From: Homarus americanus
Taxonomy: Eukaryota; Arthropoda; Malacostraca; Decapoda; Nephropidae
Direction: 5' to 3'
DNA length: 64,000 bases
Assembly: GCF_018991925.1 (NCBI RefSeq)
Contig: NW_024732415.1
Coordinates: 2,726,724 to 2,790,723, forward strand
The notes below the pieces were generated by a model that saw only the letters and a program-made list of their open reading frames with translations, had not been told where the DNA came from and ran no database searches. The stretch's first letter is position 1. Each line of letters begins with the position of its first letter. Below are positions 48,424 through 58,878 of the stretch, piece by piece. The position numbers were made by a program, and so were the translations under genes.

Positions 48424-51400
48424 TATGTTATCAGGTAGCAGTATTATGTTGTCTCAGTATATAATATTTTTCACAATCAAGTGCAGTAATTTGTATTTAT
48501 AGATTTAATAATTTATAGCATTGATAATTTATTTAATTTGCACTGTAAAGAATCTTGGCACAATTTTTGCACAATATGTGGGTTTTGCACAGAGCTAGAG
48601 TAGTGAGCCATATGTATTGTTTTATGGAGTCTTTAATTAATGTACAGTGTTACTAATTTTGTAGTTTTAGTTTACTTCTTGCTGCCTTTTCACTCATGTA
48701 AGGAAAGGTAGCAGTTGCAAAAATTTCCTCACACATTCTACCCACAAACCATTACCACACGCCCTCACTTGAGAAGAACCAGGCAGCAATTATATAAATG
48801 AATGCAAAGTAACTAAGTGTTATTGTTAGCTATATAAAACAAATAGACATGACATGCAATTATTTACTGTGTACAAGATACTGTATAGTAGAAAAGAGTA
48901 AAAATTAATTTTAAGACCATGAAAGTGCAAGTTAATGGGCAATGAAGTTTGCAAGTGCATGATAGCATACTAAGAGACTTTTGGCATAAATGTAAGAAGG
49001 ATCCTTTGGTAAAATAAAAACTAATTTGCCTTTTGTTATGTATCCAGTTTCAGTCAAATCCAAAAGCTCTTGTCTACTTTCATATACAATATATTTGTTT
49101 ACAAATACCTGTACTGTAATACAATGGATGCTTATCTAAACAAACTCCATGAACTAGATCCTTCCTCGCCAGCCTGTATATACAGTATTGCTTTCACCTT
49201 CCAGGCTTCTCCAAGATTGCTGGCAGAACACACGTTTGCAATTCTATGTTGTAAAAATTGGTTAACCAGTCTTACTGATCACAGTATACCATAGGTATCC
49301 TGAAGGTGGAAATTTGGAGGGCTAGCTCCCATCCTCAAAGGTGTGGTATGCTGTATTATTTATAGATGAATTCATTTATTTATTTAAATGAAAGTGTAAT
49401 TCCTATCTGATCACCATGTGAAGGAAGATTTATCATGGACAGTACAGTACTAACATCTATGAATTTTATATCCCAATAGAAAACTGTATTTAGACACAAC
49501 AAAGTACAGTACTGTAATTGAATTTGAGACGTTTGAACAATTGTCATAAAAGACGGATTTTATTCATTCATATTATTCACTTTCTTCCTATTTATAGAAT
49601 CATAAAGGTTGTGCCTAACAATAGAAATTCTATCAAGCACAACACTTACTGATAGGAAAAAAAATTAGGAGAATAATATGCCAGAATGGCTGTGTTGCTA
49701 CCCCTCAAAATTCAGTAAACCGTGACAAATCCTCCACAACCAGGAGTGGCTCCATAAATTCTGTATGCATGGCCTAACAATCTCTTGTTTCAGATGTAAC
49801 GTAATTGTTAAATTGGCATTATGGGGTTAAGGAAGCAATTTTCTTTTCTCTCCACTAATATATTATTTGTTTTTAAAGCCTTTCATCCTCTGTTTGCGAG
49901 TTTATCAATATACCAATGTACAAGTTGCCTGACTTAATATGACGAAGGCACTTTCATTGATAGGGTGCTCGGGTACTGTGAATTAGTGTAAAAAGAACCC
50001 TCATGAAACAGTAAGGAAAAACAGCAATACTATGTACAGGGTACAATGGTGTGGATCAGTTTGTGTATAAATATATGTATGATAGTCTGCAGTCTAATTA
50101 CTGGGAATTATTCATAAAAATTATGTCCATAAATTCTGCACCTGAATTAAATTTTCTGTAACAAGAAGGCATAACATTATTGGAATTTCCTGATGAAAAG
50201 GGGGGGAGGGTTGTATACCCCCGGGAACCCCCATGACTGTACAGCACATATACAGTACTGCACAAGCTATACTGTTATAACACAAACTGACCAGAAATTG
50301 GGCATTTTATATTTTGTGCAACTCTTCTGACATTTGTATTCCAAAAGCTTTGTCATATTACTTCTTGTTATGATATTAATATTTTAATAAATAAATTTAA
50401 ATTAATATATAATCACATTAATATCCTCTTGGTTTTTGGAGATGTAATGGCTTCATAGCCCTCTTTTTATGCTAAATGAAACTCTTCTACTTCAATTAAC
50501 AACTTTGAACAACGAAAATTAAATTGGCTCGCTTACACAGCCGTCAAATGAAGGTACAGTATTTTGGAGGTGCAAGGCCGTTAATAAATACACTTATGGC
50601 TGCAAAAAGTATATAAACTTTTGTCCATTGTGTCTGTTCCAATTGTGTTCAAGAGATGAATTTGGTACAATAATGGTCCTGAATAAATTTTCTATGGTGG
50701 GACGCCAAGAGTGACTGAGTTGGGCGGAGCTTTTCACCCAAGCAGGTCAGTACCCTAATGCTCGTAATACCTCACCATACTTATAGAGGCCTATCTAGCA
50801 GTTTATGTACATCTTAAAACCTTGCCTAATGTTATAAAGTGAATTAATGGATCTTGTAGTGTTGTTTGGCGAGACAAAAGCCCATCAGGCATTATTCTCA
50901 GTTGGGCATCACTTTTCACCCAAGCAGGTGTTCACCCAGGGTGTAGGCCTACCAACCAGGCTAATCGGAGAATGCGTGGCCAAGCACCACCACTGCTCAA
51001 ATGTGAGGAATCCACCAGGTGTGGTGTGCACTGCTTATGGCCCCAATGCAACCTCTACTGTGAATCTTTGGATACCCTACATATCAACACCCAGGATAGG
51101 AGAACATGATTGTGATTTTGAGAAGTTTCACAGTCGCCACTTAGAGCGACCTAAGGATACCAGGCGTGGAACCAGCGGGGTCTGCCCATGTCGTCAGCAA
51201 CTCGCTTTGTCACCACTATTTTTAACTCGTTTTGTAACCATTGCTTTACCCCTTTTGTCACCCTGTTCATTCCCATCAATATATACACGAAAATAACTGT
51301 TGCTTGTGATTTAAGATAGTAAAAAACACTAACAAAATTTATTAAAGAAGAAAATATAAAATAAAAACATTGTTAATACACCTGCAATCATCTCGCTTCC

Positions 51401-51443
51401 TGGTGGTTTATGCACTGGTGCCAAATCACCTTCATTTGTTGCA
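48424..51443. other. No gene assigned
   Basis: Mostly anonymous AT-rich DNA. A 149-codon plus-strand frame (50847-51296) has balanced composition but no recognisable domain. A phrase near 50655 (GAGATGAATTTGG, then TAATGGT and CTGAATAAAT) recurs at 14641, marking an uncharacterised dispersed repeat. Confidence 0.35.
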
Positions 51444-52143
51444 CAGTCAACCCTCACTTTACGCGGTTAATGTAACCCACAGGGTGCCGCGGAAAGTGAG
51501 GAACGCGTTAAGTGAATAACATAACATATGGGATTAATTGAAATAGAGTCCGGGCCGACCCCCAAACTCCACTTTTTGACGACACACAACTATATTGTAG
51601 TGAAAATATTATCTTAACTTTATGATGGTATGCACACACAATTAATAAGTAAGAGAAATATCAATAATATTAGGTTTTTAACACTTACATTAGTAGAAAA
51701 GATGGCTGGGCACACGGGGATGGGCGGTTGGTTTCGAGGCAGAGGGCAGATTATTGGCCCTCACCTGTATCACTTGTATCAATTGTATCACTATCCACCA
51801 CAGAGGCTTGCAGGGCCTCTTTGTCAAACCCCCCAAAGTTCATATAAGTCCATATCCTCACTATAATTATCACTATCACTGACTTGGGCCGGCTGTAGTG
51901 GGTGGCGGGTGAAGAACTGGTAATGTTTTGATGACTGGGCGACCTTGCGTGCACCATGTTCGCACCGCTTACACAACATGGCGGATGGCGGGAGGTTTGG
52001 ATCCAAAAATGGCGTGGCTCGCCAGCCGCTCTCCGCGTAATGGGGTACATGCACCGCGGAATGTGAGCATGTTAGGTTCCGGCAGGGCACCGCTTAAACG
52101 TGGAAACGCGGAATGTGGGACCGCGTAAAGTGAGGGTTGACTG
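51444..52143. mobile_element. TA-type inverted-repeat element (700 bp), GC-rich
   Basis: Ends are CAGTCAACCCTCACTTTACG and its near-perfect complement at 52143, followed by TA. The interior has GC-rich blocks (51940-52130) unlike the surroundings, with overlapping minus-strand frames of 88 and 99 codons that show no transposase motif. Probably non-autonomous and of the same superfamily as the other TA-flanked elements here. Confidence 0.77.
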
Positions 52144-52516
52144 TATTCTGTTTATTTATCAGTGTTGAATCGTTTTCTTTATTATAATTAATATTCATGT
52201 ATAGTAATAAAACAATAATTCTTCATTTGTTATGTATTTACTTTATTTACCAATGTTTTAATAATTTTCTTTATTAAATAATTAATATTCATGTATAATA
52301 ATAATACTTCTCGGGTCGTCTGTATACATGTGTAATTTCTATTCGTGTAAAATAATAGCATACAATTTGTCACTAATACCAGCGACTGTTATTGATGACG
52401 AAACAGAATTGATATTGGTGATGAACTGGATCGGTGACGATGTGGATTGACGACGAAATAGGATGTATCCACTGTAATACCCAGAAGAGTTAATGTAATT
52501 GTTGATGTGTTTACAG

Positions 52517-52578
52517 GCTTGGTGAAAAGGCTTGTCATTCCCTACCTGCTATATGGGAAGTATCAAGAAAACATTTAA
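52517..52578 (+). CDS. Possible alternative last exon A of the SLC35D-like gene
   Basis: Acceptor TGTTTACAG, then two bases and LVKRLVIPYLLYGKYQENI with a TAA stop. Entry is in the phase required by the cryptic donor at 42391. It could equally be chance or belong to an unrelated gene; the 10-kb distance and lack of homology keep confidence low. Confidence 0.18.
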
Positions 52579-52763
52579 AAAAATTCAGTTGTATAATTCT
52601 TATTTCTGAAAAAATCTTATTAAGACATGAGCAGTAATACAGTATAAACTTGTTCATATTACAGGGCAGTATTTATATTTGATGGTGTTCAATTTAGTAT
52701 GCCTTTTCAGAACCCACTTAATGTATTTATAATGTTCCACTTTAAGTTATATGATTCTTTCAG

Positions 52764-52918
52764 CTGACTACGGGCTCAAAGGGGTTGGACAAATTGTTAG
52801 GAGGTGGGATAGTGACAAGGCTCCATCACAGAAATCTTTGGAGAATTCCGCACTGGCAAGATACAGCTATGCCACTCACTTGCTGTTTCTTCTCTGGCAA
52901 GTGTTTCCAGTATGGTGA
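52764..52918 (+). CDS. Possible alternative last exon B of the SLC35D-like gene
   Basis: Acceptor GATTCTTTCAG, then two bases and a 50-codon frame starting [18 protein letters not shown] with a hydrophobic end ([16 protein letters not shown], stop TGA). The phase also fits the donor at 42391. Composition is protein-like and it is not a repeat elsewhere in the window. Function unknown; it may be an exon of a different, unseen gene. Confidence 0.22.
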
Positions 52919-53330
52919 AGACTAAAGAATCTTTCCTAGTGTTATGTCCTTAAGGAGGTGACTCTTGTATAAACACAAGTGCCACTGAGACACCTCACAG
53001 CTGTGTGAAGGATAGTAATAATCCTCTGCCAGTAAATCAGTTCTACAAATGTTTTCATGTGTTTGTTTGTACTGTATATCCAAGGAATGTTCATGTACTG
53101 TACTGCCAGGTAGATTCTGGACTGCTTGTCCCTAACACTGAGATATCACAACATGTACACTAGTTAAGTGAGGTATTCCTGTAAAATATAACTCTGACCT
53201 GAAATGGCGGAGGAAATGTTTGTAGAGGCTGTTCAAAGTAATGATTGCAGGTTTTGGTAAAGGTGTAGAAGAGGGTGACCACCAGAAGGAATTGTCTGAA
53301 TTGTTTGAAATTTTTTCTACACACTAATAT
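52919..53330. other. No recognised feature
   Basis: Anonymous DNA following the candidate exon. No poly(A) signal pattern stands out. Confidence 0.35.
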
Positions 53331-53375
53331 CATGACCTGTGCCCGGATGGGCTATTCTCCATTAAAAAAAAAAAA
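53331..53375 (+). mobile_element. A-tailed element, 3' scrap (copy D)
   Basis: Only the last 30 bases of the family (ATGACCTGTGCCCGGATGGG then CTATTCT) and its A tail are present. Consistent with 5' truncation on retroposition. Confidence 0.42.
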
Positions 53376-54162
53376 AAATGGGTACTGGGTAAATTCTCTT
53401 AAAAAAATCCAGAAAATGTGCCCCTTATTAGATCGTTCCCAAAGCCAGAATTTTCCAGAAAATTCCGGCTTTGGCAACTATTTTCTGAGAAAATTTTATG
53501 TACCCTATGTATACTTACTGTACATATATAAAATATACATGCAAACATAAATATATAATATACATACAAGCATACATATACAGGTACTGTATAATATACA
53601 TTCATACAGACATACATATTAGCCGATATACGGTACTCTAGCCTTTACAAATAGCCTGAAGTGTAGGCCCTTTGAACTTAATTAGCCCCTGGCTCACAAG
53701 ACCCTCAATCCAGCCCTGCTCAGTGAAATACCTTGGACTAACTCTTGTCTTTTCTTCACTTAAAAATTTAATTGTTGTTAGTATTGTAAGTAAAACTAAT
53801 GCTACGATAAACAAAGTAATTAAAATTATTTAAAAATCATTTGAACCAGCAATAATCCAGATATCAAATTTTGGTTAACAGATCCTTAAGCAGCATGTTC
53901 AGGAGTACCTATACTGAGATTTTGAACAAAATCTATTTTTTTGGTTGAAATTGTAAGGCTTACCCCTTACAGGATTTTTGGCCAAAAATACTTTTTCTCT
54001 CAGAACTAAAATATAATGTGCCTAACTATTTAAGTACATCCAGAATAATACACAGCACCAAGAAATGACCTCAAAAACCCAAAAGTGGCCAGTAAATAGC
54101 ATTGCAAAAGTAATTAAAATTTTCTAAAAATCATTTGAACAAGCAATAATCAACATATCAAG
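53376..54162. other. Flank of the satellite array, with a split direct repeat
   Basis: A ~60-base phrase beginning AGTAATTAAAATT and including AAAAATCATTTGAAC occurs at about 53815-53870 and again at 54110-54165, the second copy abutting the first satellite monomer. A hairpin-forming palindrome (CCAAAGCCAGAATTTTC with its complement) lies at 53439-53475. Confidence 0.5.
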
Positions 54163-54354
54163 GGCCCCAGGGCGCACTATCACCGGATTGACCGTTGGGG
54201 CAGTTGTTTTTGCATATTTAGAACAATCGGAGATATGAATAAGTACTCCGCCCATCGCATTTTCAGTATCATCACGCCATGAACAATGTAAAGGAGAAAC
54301 AAATATCCAACAAAAAACATAAGTTGGGGTGTTGTGCTGACTGACTGCTCTGTT

Positions 54355-54402
54355 CTCCTATTGGCTGATATTTGCATTTACATTTTAGTCCACCAATCAC
54401 AG
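54355..54402. promoter_or_regulatory. Opposed CCAAT boxes around an octamer (first of about 12)
   Basis: In the satellite core: CCTATTGGCTGA (complement of TCAGCCAATAGG, a good NF-Y site), then ATTTGCAT (octamer, complement of ATGCAAAT), then CCACCAATCACAG (second CCAAT), all within 40 bases. The arrangement recurs in every complete monomer. The octamer is mutated in the copies near 56115 (ATTTGAAT) and 60910. Similar combinations occur in histone and other octamer-driven promoters. Activity here is unknown. Confidence 0.4.
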
Positions 54403-57400
54403 TTAAGTAAGGGATTGCTGGACGTATGCAATATGTATGACACTACCACCAAAAGCTATAGGTCTCCAGGTAAGGGGGACGCCTCTGGTAGGGCCCCTGG
54501 GAAGGCCCCTGAGGGTACTGCCGGCCCTTTGGGTGCCACCTCCTCGGGAAGGTCCCCTGAGGGCACGGCTGACCCTGAGGGGAGCCCCTGGGTGCATCGT
54601 TGACCCTAAGAAGAGCCCCTGGGGGCGATGTTACCCCTTGGCGGGCCCCTGGGGGCGCCACCACACCTGAGAGCTCCCCTGGGGGGAACCGTTGTCCCTG
54701 AGGAGAGCCCCTGGGGGCGACGTTACCCCTTGGCGGTCCCCTGGGGGTGACGTTAACCCTTGGCGGTCCCCTGGGGGCAACGTTACCCCTTGGCGGGCCC
54801 CTGGGGGCGACGTTACCCCTGGGCGGGCCCCTGTGGGCGCCACCACACCTGAGAGGTCCTTTGGGGGCACCGGTGCCCCTGGGAGGGATCCTGTCTGCGC
54901 CATCGCACCGGGGCAGGCCCCTGGGTGGCCCACCGCCCCAGGCAGGGCCCCTGAGAGCGCCGCCACCCTTGAAATGGCCCCTGGGGGCACCGACACCCCT
55001 GGGAGAGCCCCGAAGGGCGATTCACCTGGTAGGGCAAATGGGAGGGCCCTAGTGCGCACTATCACTGGATTGACCGTTGGGGCAGTTGTTTTTGCACATT
55101 TAGAACAATGGGAGATATGAATAAATACTCCGGCCATCGCATTTCCAGTATCAGCACGCCATGAACAATGTAAAGGAGAATAAATATCCAACAGGAAAAC
55201 ATAAGTTGGGGTGTTGTGCTGACTGACTGCTCTGTTCTCCTATTGGCTGATATTTGCATTTACATTTTAGTCCACCAATCACAGTTAAGTAAGGGATTGC
55301 TGGACGTATGAAATATGTATGACACTACCACCAAAAGGTATAGGTCTCCAGGTAAGGAGGACGCCTCTGGTAGGGCCCCTGGGAATGCCCGAGGGTATCG
55401 CCGCCCCTTTGGGCGCCACCGCCTCTGGAAGGTCCCCTGAGGGGAGCCCCTGGGGGCATCGCTGCCCCTAAGAAGAGCCCCTGGGAGCATCACTGCCCCT
55501 AAGAAGAGCCCCTGGGGGCGACGTTACCCCTTGGCAGGCCCATGGGGGCGCCACCACACCTGAGAGCTCCCCTCAGGGAACCGGTGCCCCTGAGGAGAGC
55601 TCCTGGGGGCGACGTTACCCCTTGGTGGTCCCCTGGGGGCGACGTTGCCCCTTGGCGGGTTCCTGGAGGCGACGTTACCCCTTGGCGTGCCCCTGTGGGC
55701 GCCACCACACCTGACAGGTCCCCTGGGGGCACCGGTGCCCCTGGGAGGGAGCCTGTCTGCGCCATCGCACCTGGGAAGGCCCCTGGGTGCCCCACCGCCC
55801 CAGGCTGGGCCCCTGGGAGCGCTGCCACCCTTGAAAGGGCCCCTGGGGGCACCGACACCCCTGGGAGAGCCCCTAAGGGCGATGCACCTGGTAGGGCAAA
55901 TGGGAGGGCCCTAGGGCGCACTATCACTGGATTGACCATTGGGGCAGTTGTTTTTGCACATTTAGAACAATGGGAGATATGAAAAATACTCCCTCCATCG
56001 CATTTCCAGTATCACCACGCCATGAAAAATGTAAAGGAGAATAAATATCCAACAGGAAAACATAAGTTGGGGTGTTGTGCTGACTGACTGCTCTGTTCTC
56101 CTATTGGCTGATATTTGAATTTACATTTTAGTCCACCAATCACAGTTAAGTAAGGGATTGCTGGACGTATGCAATATGTATGACACTACCACCAAAAGGT
56201 ATCGGTCTCCAGGTAAGTGACGCCTCTGGTAGGGCCCCTGGGAAGGCCCCTGAGGGTACTGCCGGCCCTTTGGGTGCCACCTCCTCTGGAAGGTCCCCTG
56301 GGGGCATGGCTGACCCTGAGGGGAGCCCCTGGGGGCATCGCTGTCCCTAAGAAGAACCCTTGGGGGCGACGTTACCCCTTGGCAGGCCCATGGGGGCGAC
56401 GTTACCCTTTGGCGGTCCCTTGGGGCAACGTTACCCCTTGGTGGGCCCCTGGGGGCGCCACCACACCTGAGAGGTCCCCTGGGGGAACCGGTGCCCCTGA
56501 GAAGAGCCCCTGGTGGCGACGTTAACCCTTGGCGGTCCCCTGGGGGCAACGTTACCCCTTGGTGGTCCCCTTGGGGCAACGTTACCCCTTGGTGGGCCCC
56601 TGGGGGCGCCACCACACCTGAGAGGTCCCCTGGGGGCACTGGTGCCCCTGGGAGGGATCGTGTCTGCGCCATCGCACCTGGGAAAGCCCCTGGGTGTGTC
56701 ACCGCCCCTGGCAGGGCCCCTGGCGGCACCGACACCCCTGGGAGAGCCGCTAAGGCCGACGCACTTGGTAGGGCAAATGGGAGGGCCCTAGTGCGCACTA
56801 TCACTGGATTGACCGTTGGGGCAGTTGTTTTTGCACATTTAGAACAATGGGAGATATGAAAAATACTCCCTCCAACGCATTTCCAGTATCATCACGGCAT
56901 GAAAATGTAAAGGAGAATAAATATCCAACAGGAAAACATAAGTTGGGGTGTTGTGCTGACTGACTGCTCTGTTCTCCTATTGGCTGATATTTGCATTTAC
57001 ATTTTAGTCCACCAATCACAGTTAAGTAAGGGATTGCTGGACGTATGCAATATGTATGACACTACCACCAAAAGGTATCGGTCTCCAGGTAAGGGGGACG
57101 CCTCTGGTAGGGCTCCTGGGAAGGCCCCTGAGGGCACCGCCGCCCCATTGGGCGCCACCGCCTCTGGAAGGTTCCCTGGGGGCACGGCTGACCCCGAGGG
57201 GAGCCCCTGGGGGTATCGCTGTCCTTAAGAAAAGCCCCTGGGGGCGACGTTACCCCTTGGCGGGCCCCTGGAGGCCCCACCACACCTGAGAGCTCCCCTG
57301 GGGGAACCGGTGCCCCTGAGGAGAGCCCCTGGGGGCGACGTTACCCCTTGGCGGCTCCCCTGGGGGAGACGTTACCCCTAGGTGTTCCCCTGGGGGCGAC

Positions 57401-58575
57401 GTTACCCCTTGGCGGTCCCCTGGGGGCAATGTTACCCCTTGGCGGTCCCCTTGGGGCAACGTTGCCCCTTGGCGGGCCTCTGGGGGCGACGTTACCCTTT
57501 GGCGGGCCCCTGTGGGCACCACCACACCTGAGAGGTCCCCTGGGGGCACCGGTGCCGCTGGGAGGGATCCTGTCTGCGCCATCGCACATGGGAAGGCCCC
57601 TGGGTGAGCCACCGCCCCTGGCAGGGCCCCTGAGATCGCTGCCACTCTTCGCAGGGCCCCTGGAGACACCGACACCACTGGGAGAGCCCATTGGGCGTCG
57701 CACATGGTAGGGCAAATGGCAGGGACCCAGGGTGCACTATCACTGGATTGACCGTTGGGGCAGTTGTTTTTGCACATTTAGAACAATGGGAGATATGAAA
57801 AATATACTCCCTCCATCGCATTTCCAGTATCATCACGGCATGAAAAATGTAAAGGAGAATAAATATCCAACAGGAAAACATAAGTTGGGGTGTTGTGCTG
57901 ACTGACTGCTCTGTTCTCCTATTGGCTGATATTTGCATTTACATTTTAGTCCACCAATCACAGTTAAGTAAGGGATTGCTGGACGTATGCAATATGTATG
58001 ACACTACCACCAAAAGGTATCGGTCTCCAGGTAAGGGGGACGCCTCTGGTAGGGCCACTGGGAAGGCCCCTGAGGGTACCGCCGCCCCTTTGGGCGCCAC
58101 CGCCTCTGGAAGGTTCCCTGGGGGCACGGCTGACCCCGAGGGGAGCCCCTGGGGGGCATCGCTGTCCTTAAGAAGAGCCCCTGGGGGCGACGTTAGCTCC
58201 TTGGCGGTCCCCTGGGGGCGACGTTACCCCTTGGCGGTCCCCTGGGGGGCCCACCACACCTGAGAGGTCCCCTTGGGGAGACCGGTGCCCCTGAGGAGAG
58301 CCCCTGGGGGCGACATTACCCCTTGGCGGTCCCCTGGGGGCGACGTTACCCCTTGGCGGTCCCCTGGGGGGCAACGTTGTCCTTTGGTCCCCGCAACGTT
58401 ACCCCTTGGCCCCTTGGGGGCGACGTTACGTTACCCCTTGGCGGGCCCTTGGGGGCGACGTTATCCCTTGGCGGGCCCCTGTGGGCGCTACTACACCTGA
58501 AAGGTCCCCTGGAGGCACCGGTGCTCCTGGGAGGGATTATGTCTGCGCCATCGCACCTGTGAAGGCCCCTGGGTG

Positions 58576-58878
58576 GGGAATGGGACAACTGGCCGCCGCC
58601 ATCTGGCCGCAACCCAACTGGCCGCGGGAAACTCGCCGCGGCCGACTGGCCGCCGCGGACTGGGGGGTAAACTGCAAACGCCTATTTTTGCGCTCTCAAA
58701 GGTTAGGTTAGGTTAGGTTAGGTTAGGTTAGGTTAGGTGAGGTTAGGTTAGGTTAGGTTAGGTTAGGTTAGGTTAGGTTGTCAACAAAAAGTTCCATATG
58801 GCGGCCAGTCGGCCGCGGCGAGTTTCCCGCGGCCAGTTGGGCTGCGGCCAGATGGCGGCGGCCAGTTGTCCTAGACCC
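58576..58878. mobile_element. Mutator-like foldback MITE with TTAGG core
   Basis: Inserted in a satellite monomer. Left end GGGAATGGGACAACTGGCC; complement of the right end GGGTCTAGGACAACTGGCC. The inverted arms are about 85 bases, GC-rich and nearly identical. The centre holds a perfect to near-perfect GGTTA array (58698-58779). The flanking duplication is CCCCTGGGTG (10 bp, 58566-58575 and 58879-58888). Adjacent monomers have the uninterrupted sequence CCCCTGGGTGAGCCACCG, giving an empty site. No coding capacity. Confidence 0.92.
58698..58779 (+). repeat. Interstitial TTAGG array inside the foldback MITE
   Basis: About sixteen uninterrupted TTAGG units with a single variant (TGAGG). G-rich strand on plus. 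It is enclosed by inverted arms, so it moved with the element rather than marking a chromosome end. Confidence 0.96.

Noticed and set aside
50847..51296. 149-codon plus-strand open frame with balanced composition
   Set aside because: No recognisable domain, no splice context, and part of its 5' sequence (TTTTCACCCAAGCAGG) is duplicated just upstream at 50730, suggesting repeat-derived DNA. It could be re-opened by a protein search.
51751..52090. Overlapping 88- and 99-codon minus-strand frames
   Set aside because: They lie wholly inside a terminal-inverted-repeat element and show no transposase or host domain.
54631..57777. Long Gly/Pro-rich, collagen-like frames on both strands of the satellite
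   Set aside because: The 30-bp subrepeat is divisible by three and lacks stops in several frames, so long frames are expected on both strands without coding.
58698..58779. True telomere or chromosome end
   Set aside because: The TTAGG array is short, enclosed by inverted arms with a target duplication, and followed by several kb of satellite.
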